Shown one piece after another: positions 53,935-61,573 of a stretch of DNA of 64,000 bases. The position numbers and the translations under genes were made by a program. Within the stretch, counting starts at the first letter, position 1. Every line of letters starts with the position of its first letter. Source of the DNA: an uncultured Clostridia bacterium (lineage in GTDB: Bacteria; Bacillota; Clostridia; Oscillospirales; CAG-272); assembly GCA_944392615.1 (NCBI GenBank), contig CALXXF010000002.1, positions 56,346 to 120,345 of the forward strand. Direction: 5' to 3'. The notes below the pieces were generated by a model. It ran no database searches. It saw only the letters and a program-made list of their open reading frames with translations, and was not told the DNA's origin.

Positions 53935-55136
53935 AATATCCTTTCAAGACGCCTTACGGCCTCTTCAGTATCCTCTCTGCTTCCGAACGATGTAAGACGG
54001 AAATAGCTTTTTCCTTCTTCTCCGAATCCTTCTCCGGGAGTTCCGACGACCTGTACTTCATTGAGCAGATAGTCGAAGAAATCCCATGACGACATCCCGT
54101 TCGGACATTTCAGCCAAATGTACGGAGATGAAACTCCTCCGGTAAACCATATTCCTTTTCTTGTTAAAAGCTCTGCTATAACGGCGGCATTTGCCATATA
54201 ATAGTCTACGAGTTCAAGACATTCAGCGTGTCCTTTTTCAGAAAGAGCAGCCTCTGCGGCACGCTGGATCACGTAAGGGACGCCGTTGTATTTGGTTGTC
54301 TGGCGTCTTTCCCATAGGCTTTTAAGTCTGACGCCTGATGCTTCAAGATTTGCAGGCACAACCGACCAGGCGCATCTGGTCCCGGTAAAGCCCGCTGTTT
54401 TTGAGAAAGAGCATATTTCAACAGCGCATTCGCGCGCGCCTTCTATTTCATATATACTGTGCGGATAATCGCCTTTTATATAAGCTTCGTAAGCTGAATC
54501 AAATATAATAAGAGATCCTGTTTCCAGTGCAAAATCGACCCAGACTTTCAGCTGCTCTCTGTTGTATACCGCTCCGGTTGGATTGTTGGGAGAGCACAGA
54601 TATATTACGTATCCGCGTTTTGGTATATTTTCGTCCGGAAGCGGAAGAAAACCGTTCTGGGCATTGGCTGAAATGAAGGTCACGTGATTCCCAGACATTA
54701 TGTTGCTGTCAAGGTATACAGGGTAAACAGGGTCTGGAATCAGTACTTCATTTGAGCCCAGTATATCGACTATATTTCCTACGTCGCTCTTGGCACCGTC
54801 GCTCACATATATTTCGTCCGCCGGGATATCTACAGACATCCTCGCGTAGTTGTCGGAAATGGCCTTCCTGAGAAAATCGTAGCCGAAATCTGGAGCGTAT
54901 CCTCTGAAAGTGGATTTTTCTCCCATTTCTTCAACCGCTTTGCGCATTGCTTCGATTACAGACGCTGTCAGCGGAAGGGTGACATCGCCTATTCCGAGGC
55001 GTATTATTTTTGCGTCCGGGTGTTGTTGCGAAAACATTCTGACTCTTTTGCCTATCTCTGAAAAGAGATAGCTCTGTTTCATTTTTTTGAAATTCTCGTT
55101 TATTTTAATATTCACAGGTCTCATAACTCCCTTCAT
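53931..55136 (-). CDS. dapL: LL-diaminopimelate aminotransferase
   Basis: A 401-residue fold-type I PLP enzyme that converts tetrahydrodipicolinate directly to LL-DAP, skipping the succinylase or acetylase branch. The family start KQSYLFSEIGKRVRMF, SDGAKSDVGN, CSPNNPTGAVYN, FDSAYEAYI and the PLP site CSFSKTAGFTGTRCAW are all present. This fits the absence of dapD/E genes here. Starts at 55136, 55124 (ATG) and 55115 (GTG) are possible; the first has AAAGG, the second GGGAG. The gene overlaps the dapF stop (55105) in all cases. Confidence 0.95.
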   Translation of the reverse strand: MKGVMRPVNIKINENFKKMKQSYLFSEIGKRVRMFSQQHPDAKIIRLGIGDVTLPLTASVIEAMRKAVEEMGEKSTFRGYAPDFGYDFLRKAISDNYARMSVDIPADEIYVSDGAKSDVGNIVDILGSNEVLIPDPVYPVYLDSNIMSGNHVTFISANAQNGFLPLPDENIPKRGYVIYLCSPNNPTGAVYNREQLKVWVDFALETGSLIIFDSAYEAYIKGDYPHSIYEIEGARECAVEICSFSKTAGFTGTRCAWSVVPANLEASGVRLKSLWERRQTTKYNGVPYVIQRAAEAALSEKGHAECLELVDYYMANAAVIAELLTRKGIWFTGGVSSPYIWLKCPNGMSSWDFFDYLLNEVQVVGTPGEGFGEEGKSYFRLTSFGSREDTEEAVRRLERIL

Positions 55137-55968
55137 ATACCTTTGTGGCGCTCCCGGTCATAGTAACCGAGAGTTCTTTGCTGCATACTATTTTCAGATC
55201 TCCACCGATAAGCTTTACGGTTACTTCGGAATCCGGCATACATATGCCGTTTACAACAGCTGCCACGACCGAGGCGCAAGCACCGGTACCGCAGGCATAT
55301 GTTTCTCCGCTTCCGCGCTCCCACACCCGCATTTCAAGGGTGTTATGGTCTATAACGCGTACAAATTCCGTGTTTATGCGTTCCGGAAACATGTGATGAT
55401 TTTCAAATTCAGGACCTATGCGTTCAAGCTCAAGCCCCTTCACATCGTCCGTAAAAATAACGGCGTGCGGATTTCCCATGGAAACGCAGGTGACGCTGTA
55501 TTCTCTGCCGCCGACAGAAAATGGTGCGTTTATCACTCTGGTTTCAGAAAGTACAGGTATGTCAGCAGGATTGAGCGATGCGGTCCCCATGTCAACAGTC
55601 ACATTTTTCACCTTGCCGCTTATATCATCTGTATCAAGGACAAGGTGTTTTATCCCGCTGAGAGTTTCTATATCAAGCTTTTTTTTATTTACAATATTGT
55701 TGTCATACAGGTATTTTCCGACACATCTTATCGCATTTCCGCACATTTTTCCTTCGCTTCCGTCTGCGTTGAACATGCGCATTTTTGCGTCGGCTTTGTC
55801 GGACGGGCATATCATCACAAGCCCGTCTGCACCCACTGAAAAATGCCTTTTCGACATTTCAACAGACAGGGAAGAGGGATTATCAAGCTCTCTGTCCATG
55901 CAGTTGACATATATGTAGTCATTTCCTATACCGTGCATTTTAGTGAATACAACATTCATTTTGTTCAT
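55105..55968 (-). CDS. dapF: Diaminopimelate epimerase
   Basis: A 287-residue PLP-free epimerase turning LL-DAP into meso-DAP. The two catalytic cysteines are in GKMCGNAIRC-like (near 76) and ACGTGACASV (near 225). FTKMHGIGNDYIYVN is the N-terminal family pattern. Its 3' end overlaps dapL. The best ribosome site (AAAGGAG) is about 15 bases from the first ATG; the second ATG (nine bases in) is an alternative. Confidence 0.97.
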   Translation of the reverse strand: MNKMNVVFTKMHGIGNDYIYVNCMDRELDNPSSLSVEMSKRHFSVGADGLVMICPSDKADAKMRMFNADGSEGKMCGNAIRCVGKYLYDNNIVNKKKLDIETLSGIKHLVLDTDDISGKVKNVTVDMGTASLNPADIPVLSETRVINAPFSVGGREYSVTCVSMGNPHAVIFTDDVKGLELERIGPEFENHHMFPERINTEFVRVIDHNTLEMRVWERGSGETYACGTGACASVVAAVVNGICMPDSEVTVKLIGGDLKIVCSKELSVTMTGSATKVYEGSYETCEY

Positions 55969-56013
55969 AATAAAAACGGCGTTCTCCTTTTCTGACCATA
56001 TACGTGTATTCTG

Positions 56014-56754
56014 CTATATCTTTACCATATCATTTACCGAATACAGACCTGCAGGCTTGTCTTTGATGAAGACTGCAGCAGTTATAGCTCCCTCTGCAAA
56101 CAGAGAACGGCTGTGAGCTTCATGCCGCAATTTTAATGTCTGCGTTCCCGTCGATATCATTACTTCGTGTTCGCCGACCACATTTGACAGCCGTACAGAG
56201 CTTATGCCGATCTCATTCTTCTCGCGCTTTTTCATTCCGCTTCTGCCGCAGTTTATGACCGCCTCAGGTCTTACTGTCCTTATTTCTTCAGCTATCATCA
56301 GTGCGGTTCCGCTTGGCGCATCCAACTTGTTCACATGGTGTGTCTCCACAATCTCTATGTCTGCATCAGGGAACAGCGCCGCTGCGCACTTTGCAAAAGA
56401 ACAGAGCGCCGCTATACCAACAGACATGTTTGCCGAGAGAAAAACAGGTATTTTCTGCGCTGCATCCTCTATTATTTCGCGCTCATTCTCGTCATGTCCT
56501 GTAGTCGCTATTATAACAGGAATATTTCTTTTGACTGCATATGGAATGAGGCTTTTTACTGCTGTATGGTGTGAAAAATCCACTATGACATCAGCCTCGG
56601 AATCAAAATCGTTGATATCCCTGTATATATTGTCTGACGGCTCTGCATTTACATCTACCATGGCGGCAAGCGACGAGCCCATATATCCGCCTGCGGCAAG
56701 AGAAGAGAGTTCCTTGCCCATTCTTCCCAAAGCTCCGTTGACTATTATCTTCAT
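56014..56754 (-). CDS. dapB: 4-hydroxy-tetrahydrodipicolinate reductase
   Basis: A 246-residue NAD(P)H enzyme. IIVNGALGRMGKELSSLA is the GxxGxxG-like cofactor loop, DVIVDFSHH is family-typical, and ETHHVNKLDAPSGTALMIAEEI holds the conserved His, His, Lys catalytic group. AGGAAAGGAACG precedes the ATG. It follows dapA after an unusually long 393-base gap. Confidence 0.96.
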   Translation of the reverse strand: MKIIVNGALGRMGKELSSLAAGGYMGSSLAAMVDVNAEPSDNIYRDINDFDSEADVIVDFSHHTAVKSLIPYAVKRNIPVIIATTGHDENEREIIEDAAQKIPVFLSANMSVGIAALCSFAKCAAALFPDADIEIVETHHVNKLDAPSGTALMIAEEIRTVRPEAVINCGRSGMKKREKNEIGISSVRLSNVVGEHEVMISTGTQTLKLRHEAHSRSLFAEGAITAAVFIKDKPAGLYSVNDMVKI

Positions 56755-57147
56755 TTTCGTTATCGTTCCTTTCCTGTGCCGAACAAATGTCGCACACTTT
56801 CCGTACCTGTCCGGTTTGTAGCCGTCTTACAGCAGGAGCATACAAATCCCGGAGGTGAAAAATCATACCATATTTTCACAATTCAAAACCTCATTACCGG
56901 GTTTTGCAGACTGCAGCGCCGTGGCATAATCGACAGCTCCGGCCTTTTTCGGCGCCGTTCCGGTTACGTACATTTCTGCAGCTGTCAACTTTGTCGCGGG
57001 CATGTGGATGAGAGGGTGCTGGAATGTGAAGTGCTTTTTACCCGTTGCCGGAGCGTTTCACCGCAGGGCAAGCGGTGAAACGCCACGACTCGGTTTAATC
57101 TATCCCCTATGTTAATCTATCCCCTATGTAGCAGAGTCTGTTGCCGG
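56755..57147 (-). other. Long intergenic region between dapA and dapB with hairpin and tandem repeat
   Basis: No gene is supported. It holds a perfect 12-bp stem, GCGTTTCACCGC (57053-57064) with GCGGTGAAACGC (57072-57083), without a T run, and the exact tandem repeat at 57095-57128. I found no convincing promoter on the minus strand here. Confidence 0.55.
57095..57128. repeat. Exact 17-bp tandem duplication
   Basis: TTAATCTATCCCCTATG occurs at 57095-57111 and again at 57112-57128, 20 bases after the dapA stop on the minus strand. It looks like a recent slippage event or a paired site. Confidence 0.85.
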
Positions 57148-58035
57148 TTATACGTTCAGTCCCTGTTCGCGCATCGCCTCAAGAAGTTTTTCTTCTGCTG
57201 CCTTATCCATCTCTATAAGGGGGGCTCTTAAATAATTGCGGCAGAAGCCCATTGCCGCCATCGCAGCCTTTACAGGTATAGGGTTTACGTCAGAGAACAG
57301 GGCTGATATGAGCTTGTGGTATCTGAACTGCATCGCCGCGCTTCCGGAAATATCATTTGCAAAAAATCGGGCACACATCTCGTGCGTCTGTCTCGGAAGA
57401 AGGTTGGAAAGCACCGATATTACTCCGGACCCGCCAAGTGCCAGGAGGGGGACTATCTGGTCGTCGTTTCCGGAATAGAGCGCAAGTTTATCGCCTACAT
57501 ATGACATTGTCTCGACTATTTTTGCAATATTTCCGTTTGCCTCTTTTATTCCGACTATATTTTCATGGTCCGCAAGAATACGGTATGTATTCGGCTCGAT
57601 ATTTACTCCCGTGCGCGACGGCACATTGTATAGTATCAGCGGTTTATCCACTGCGTCTGCAATGTCTGTATAGTATCGCACGAGCCCTCTTTGCGAGGTC
57701 TTGTTATAGTACGGTGTTACCACAAGAAGTGCATCTGCACCCGATTCGCAGGCAAGCCTCGCCAGCTTTATTGCATGCGGGGTATCATTGCTTCCTGTTC
57801 CTGCAATTATCGGTACCTTTTTGGCAACACGCTCTGCGGCAAAAGCTATTGCGGCTATATGCTCCTCATCGTTCAGCGTGGAAGCCTCTCCGGTGGTACC
57901 GCATATGACAAGAGCATCTATGCCGTTTTCTGCCTGCCAGTCAATAAGTTTTCCAAAGGAGTCGTAATCGATCCCGTCGGGCGTCATTGGTGTGATAAGC
58001 GCTGTTGCCGCTCCGGTAAATACCTTTTTTTTCAT
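57148..58035 (-). CDS. dapA: 4-hydroxy-tetrahydrodipicolinate synthase
   Basis: A 295-residue TIM-barrel aldolase that condenses pyruvate with aspartate semialdehyde. It carries TALITPM, CGTTGEASTL (phosphate/carboxylate loop), VTPYYNKTSQRG with the catalytic Tyr, LYNVPSRTGVNI, and the Schiff-base Lys in IVGIKEANGN. First gene of the lysine operon; AAAGGATCGATACC precedes the ATG. The lysine riboswitch and its terminator lie directly upstream. Confidence 0.97.
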   Translation of the reverse strand: MKKKVFTGAATALITPMTPDGIDYDSFGKLIDWQAENGIDALVICGTTGEASTLNDEEHIAAIAFAAERVAKKVPIIAGTGSNDTPHAIKLARLACESGADALLVVTPYYNKTSQRGLVRYYTDIADAVDKPLILYNVPSRTGVNIEPNTYRILADHENIVGIKEANGNIAKIVETMSYVGDKLALYSGNDDQIVPLLALGGSGVISVLSNLLPRQTHEMCARFFANDISGSAAMQFRYHKLISALFSDVNPIPVKAAMAAMGFCRNYLRAPLIEMDKAAEEKLLEAMREQGLNV

Positions 58036-58052
58036 GGTATCGATCCTTTCTG

Positions 58053-58083
58053 AAATAAAAAAATAGCTGAACCTGTCAGCTAT
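58053..58083 (-). terminator. Intrinsic terminator of the lysine riboswitch
   Basis: ATAGCTGA (58063-58070) and TCAGCTAT (58076-58083) form an 8-bp stem, followed on the minus strand by TTTTTTTATTT just before the dapA ribosome site. It is the expected OFF-state element. Confidence 0.88.
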
Positions 58084-58130
58084 CGTTATATAAAACCCGC
58101 CGTGTTGAGCTTCCCGGCATAAATTTTTAA

Positions 58131-58308
58131 TATAACAATAGCGCTCCGCATATCAGCGACAGTCGGACAAATCTTATTTGCCAAACCAGGTCCGGCGGGA
58201 TACCGCGCTCCGCCGTCCTTCGGCGACTTCACCTTTTGCGACGCACACCCGCGGAAGGTGATGTAAAGCGCCGCTACTCATTGACCAGTCGCACCTCTAT
58301 ATGTTTAT
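58131..58308 (-). ncRNA. Lysine riboswitch (L-box) aptamer
   Basis: On the minus strand the aptamer starts with the hallmark AGAGGTGCGAC, followed by GAGTAG, the highly conserved AAAAGGTGAAGTCGCCGAAG (plus 58218-58237), CCTGG and GACTGTC. The flanks (ATAG and CTAT) can close P1. In this family lysine binding favours the downstream terminator and so turns off lysine genes. It sits between the dapA promoter and dapA. Confidence 0.93.
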
Positions 58309-58311
58309 TAC

Positions 58312-58340
58312 ATTCTATCACGTCCGATAATAACTGTCAA
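58312..58340 (-). promoter_or_regulatory. Lysine operon promoter
   Basis: TTGACA (plus 58335-58340), 17-base spacer ending TGA, TAGAAT (plus 58312-58317). Transcription would begin right at the aptamer. Confidence 0.85.
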
Positions 58341-58495
58341 CTTTTTTTTTGCTTTTGCCGTAATTTCTTTTGACTTTGTCATATAAGGACAGGGAAGTTT
58401 CATAACGATTTGTATGTTTTGACACACAGTTCGGCTTTCTTTTCAATAAAGATAAAAAAAAGATAAAAAAATTCTGAAGATTTTTTTGAAAAAAT

Positions 58496-58525
58496 GTTTA
58501 CAATTAAACAATCTCATGATATAAT
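58496..58525 (+). promoter_or_regulatory. marR-type gene promoter with overlapping palindrome
   Basis: TTTACA (58497-58502), 17-base spacer ending TGA, TATAAT (58520-58525). GTTTACAATTAAAC (58496-58509) has 5-bp inverted ends over the -35 box and may be an autoregulatory site. Confidence 0.78.
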
Positions 58526-58581
58526 CACAGTTATCAGGATGAACGACCGCAGAACAGGCGGCATATTTGTCGGAGGTCATT

Positions 58582-59007
58582 ATGAACGAGTTCTTACAAT
58601 GCCTAACTTCTTTTTCGAAGGTCTACAAAAGTTATCTGAAAAAGTATGAGGAGATAGGTGAAAAATACAATCTATCTAAATCTGACATTAAAGTTCTTGC
58701 TTACCTATCACTTAACAAGCATGGTGATACAGGAAGGGAGATCTGCGAGTTCTGGGGAGTGTCAAAAGCACTTATTTCCCGCTCTGTCGAAGATCTGTTT
58801 CACAAAAACATGGTCGCCTTTGTACCTGATACACAAGATCGCAGGACAATGCGCATCGTTCTTGACAATGAGTCGGATGCAGTAGTCGAAGAGATAAAAG
58901 CAGAGCGCCGCAGGTTTAAAGAAAAACTGGCAAACGGTATTACCAAGGAAGAGTTTGAGATTTTCATGAAAGTGCTCAGACAAATGTACAACAATGTAGT
59001 TGAATAA
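58582..59007 (+). CDS. MarR-family transcriptional regulator
   Basis: A 141-residue winged-helix regulator. The DNA-binding core includes LSKSDIKVLAYLSLNKHGDTGREICEFWGVSKALISRSVEDLFHKNMV and the wing PDTQDRRTMRIVL; helices at both ends form the dimer. CGGAGG precedes the ATG at 58582; an upstream in-frame TTG is not needed. The next gene on the strand is citrate synthase, 132 bases away with a promoter of its own. MarR members often sense small aromatic or oxidising signals; the ligand is unknown here. Confidence 0.93.
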   Translation: MNEFLQCLTSFSKVYKSYLKKYEEIGEKYNLSKSDIKVLAYLSLNKHGDTGREICEFWGVSKALISRSVEDLFHKNMVAFVPDTQDRRTMRIVLDNESDAVVEEIKAERRRFKEKLANGITKEEFEIFMKVLRQMYNNVVE

Positions 59008-59064
59008 GTAGACGAAACAGTATATGAGATTTTCGGTAATATAAAGTAAAACGCAGAAATCAGT

Positions 59065-59093
59065 TTGAATTTAAGAATTAATTACAATTTAAT
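59065..59093 (+). promoter_or_regulatory. Candidate citrate synthase promoter
   Basis: TTGAAT (59065-59070), 17-base spacer, TTTAAT (59088-59093). The -35 box coincides with the only conventional start codon (TTG) upstream, which would then not be translated. Confidence 0.55.
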
Positions 59094-59139
59094 CATAAAT
59101 AATCACAATGTCAACGATACCGCAAAGGGGGTAATTAAA

Positions 59140-60558
59140 ATTTCGGCATACAGGAAAGCTCACGACGGCGCAAGTGCTTCCGCCGCTTCAAAGAAAAAAG
59201 CGACAGCTATCACAAGAGCAGAAGAGATACGTCAGCTCACCGATAAGGTCAGGTCACATTCGATTGTCAAAGAAGAACTTTTTGAAAAATTCGACGTAAA
59301 GCGCGGACTGCGAGATAAAAACGGCGTCGGTGTACTGACGGGACTTACAAACATATCTGAAATACGTTCCAAAGAAATTGTAAACGGGGAGGCGCAACAC
59401 GTAGCCGGAAAATTATTCTACCGCGGTATTGATGTAGAAGATCTTGTCAACGGATGTAAAGCCGACAACAGGCTCGGATTCGAGGAGACCGTATATCTTT
59501 TGCTTTTCGGTGAACTGCCTGATTCTGCGCAGCTGAAATCGTTTTGCGAAATGCTTGCCGAATACAGGACTCTTCCTTCTTCCTTTGTCAGGGACATAAT
59601 TATGAAGGCCCCCAGCAGGGATATGATGAACACACTTGCAAGAAGTGTTCTTACAATGTATTCATATGATCCAGACCCGGACAATACCTCGTTGGAAAAT
59701 GTTCTGCGTCAGTGCCTTCAGCTGATTGCAATTTTCCCTTTACTGTCCGTATACGGATATTGTGCATTCAGCCATTATTACAACGCCGGGAGCCTTGTTA
59801 TACATTCTCCGCAGAAAAACCTGTCCACCTCAGAAAATATATTGCATTTGCTGAGACCCGACAGCTCTTTTACCGAGCTTGAGGCAAAGGTGCTCGACAC
59901 CGCGCTTATACTTCACGCAGAGCACGGAGGCGGAAACAACTCATCCTTTACAACAAGGGTCGTTACTTCTTCCGGGACAGATACATATTCTACGATTTCT
60001 GCCGCCCTCAGTTCTTTGAAGGGACCGAGGCACGGGGGAGCAAATATAAAGGTTGTTCGGATGTTTGAGGATATGAAAAAATCGGTCAAGGACTGGACCG
60101 ACGATGACGAGATTGCAGCATATCTTAACAGGCTTCTGGAAAAACAGGCGTTTGACAATCAGGGTCTTATATACGGCATCGGACACGCGATATATTCTGT
60201 CTCTGACCCAAGAGCCGTGATGTTTAAATCGTTTGTCAAGAAGCTGTCCGCTGAGAAGGGACTTGACCGGGAGTATGCGCTGTATGAAGCTGTAGAACGT
60301 ATTGCTCCAGAGGTAGTTGCCGCAAAGAGAAAAATGTATAAGGGAATATCGGCAAATGTCGATTTCTACAGCGGATTTGCTTACCAGATGCTGGGATTGC
60401 CGACCGAATTGTACACACCTATATTCGCCGTTGCACGAATTGCGGGGTGGAGCGCCCATCGTCTTGAAGAACTTGCCAACAACGGAAAAATAATAAGGCC
60501 TGCCTACAAAGAAGTATGCGAGAGAAGGAAGTATGTCCCTCTCAGCGACAGGACGTAA
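59140..60558 (+). CDS. Citrate (or 2-methylcitrate) synthase, probable ATT start
   Basis: About 472 residues of the citrate synthase fold, condensing oxaloacetate with acetyl-CoA. The catalytic triad is visible: His in KGPRHGGAN (near 298), His in GIGHAIYS (near 349) and Asp in NVDFYSGF (near 408); LFYRGIDVEDLV and LFGELPDS are family strings. The frame has no ATG or GTG before the conserved region; a TTG at 59065 has no ribosome site and lies in the -35 box. AAAGGGGG (59124-59131) is eight bases before an ATT at 59140, which I take as start. An extra, Ala/Lys-rich N-terminus of about 30 residues precedes the conserved part. Confidence 0.85.
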   Translation: MSAYRKAHDGASASAASKKKATAITRAEEIRQLTDKVRSHSIVKEELFEKFDVKRGLRDKNGVGVLTGLTNISEIRSKEIVNGEAQHVAGKLFYRGIDVEDLVNGCKADNRLGFEETVYLLLFGELPDSAQLKSFCEMLAEYRTLPSSFVRDIIMKAPSRDMMNTLARSVLTMYSYDPDPDNTSLENVLRQCLQLIAIFPLLSVYGYCAFSHYYNAGSLVIHSPQKNLSTSENILHLLRPDSSFTELEAKVLDTALILHAEHGGGNNSSFTTRVVTSSGTDTYSTISAALSSLKGPRHGGANIKVVRMFEDMKKSVKDWTDDDEIAAYLNRLLEKQAFDNQGLIYGIGHAIYSVSDPRAVMFKSFVKKLSAEKGLDREYALYEAVERIAPEVVAAKRKMYKGISANVDFYSGFAYQMLGLPTELYTPIFAVARIAGWSAHRLEELANNGKIIRPAYKEVCERRKYVPLSDRT

Positions 60559-60566
60559 GGCTGTCG

Positions 60567-60600
60567 ATATGCGGCGCACTCTGTGTGCCGCATATTTTAG
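60567..60600 (+). terminator. Citrate synthase terminator
   Basis: ATATGCGGC (60567-60575) pairs with GCCGCATAT (60587-60595), and TTT follows. It begins nine bases past the stop. Confidence 0.75.
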
Positions 60601-60834
60601 ACGGCAGATTGTAGGGCTTTTCTGGTTTTCAAAAGTTTTTCGGATTTATCTTTGCGCTCATGAGTATGATTTACAGTAAATCTTTAGAGATTTGTCTGAA
60701 GTAGCGTCAGAGATCGTGGTAGCAAGCGCTTCTTTTTGATTATATTGCCGGAATTACCGTTTACACAAGGTTTATCATTTCGCTCTAATATAGTTTCAGG
60801 ATATTTTTACTGTAAGTTTGATGGGGTGGTGTAT

Positions 60835-61518
60835 ATGTTCAATATCCTTGTTGTTGAAGATGATGATAAGCTGAGAGGGCTGTTTTGTGCTGTGCTCGAA
60901 AAAAACGGATATAAGCCTATTCCTGCCAAGGACGGTCTGCAGGCACTTGACGTTATAGACAACGAGGTTGTGGATCTGATTGTTTCTGACATAATGATGC
61001 CAAATGTAGACGGTTACGAGCTTGTTTCGTCGCTTCGGGACGCCCGTTACAGCATGCCTGTCCTGATAATAACCGCCAAGGAAACATACGAGGACAAGCA
61101 AAAGGGCTTTTTTTCGGGGGCAGACGATTATATGGTAAAGCCGGTTGATGTAAATGAAATGCTCTTAAGGGTGTCTGCTCTTCTGAGACGTGCTAAAATA
61201 GCAAACGAAAAAAAGATTACGGTTGGCTCCACTACGTTCGACTACGACGCTCTGACAGTCTCATACAATGGATGCGAGTCGCTTCTTCCTCAAAAGGAGT
61301 TTTATCTGATATACAAGCTTTTGTCATATCCAAATAAAATATTTACAAGACAGCAGCTGATGGATGAAATATGGGGAATGGATTCGGAAACGGATGAAAA
61401 GACGATAAACACGCATATAAACCGTCTCAGGGACAGGTTCATGGACAACCCGGATTTTGAGATCGTAACAATACGCGGTCTCGGATATAAAGCGGTTAAA
61501 AAACAGAATAAACAGTAA
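60835..61518 (+). CDS. OmpR-family response regulator
   Basis: A 227-residue regulator. Receiver: ILVVEDDDKLRGLF start with the acidic pocket, phospho-Asp in IVSDIMMP (near 52), and K in DDYMVKPVD; C-terminal winged helix with FTRQQLMDEIWGMD and HINRLRDRF and IRGLGYKAV. GGGGTGG precedes the ATG at 60835 (33 codons of upstream frame are unlikely to be translated). The kinase gene follows after 55 bases. Two GTTTA motifs 11 bases apart (60759 and 60770) upstream could be weak regulator sites. Confidence 0.95.
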   Translation: MFNILVVEDDDKLRGLFCAVLEKNGYKPIPAKDGLQALDVIDNEVVDLIVSDIMMPNVDGYELVSSLRDARYSMPVLIITAKETYEDKQKGFFSGADDYMVKPVDVNEMLLRVSALLRRAKIANEKKITVGSTTFDYDALTVSYNGCESLLPQKEFYLIYKLLSYPNKIFTRQQLMDEIWGMDSETDEKTINTHINRLRDRFMDNPDFEIVTIRGLGYKAVKKQNKQ

Positions 61519-61573
61519 AAAATTGAAGCAACCGGGAACAAACGGTACAAATAATAAAAGCGGGAGAACGGCA

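Noticed and set aside
55087..55839. 250-codon plus-strand frame over dapF
   Set aside because: It is the antisense shadow of the well-supported dapF gene, with no ribosome site.
56776..57078. 100-codon plus-strand frame between dapA and dapB
   Set aside because: Antisense to the operon, no ribosome site, unusual composition and no recognised pattern.
59065..59067. TTG at 59065 as start of citrate synthase
   Set aside because: No ribosome site precedes it, it coincides with a promoter -35 box, and a strong site directs to 59140.
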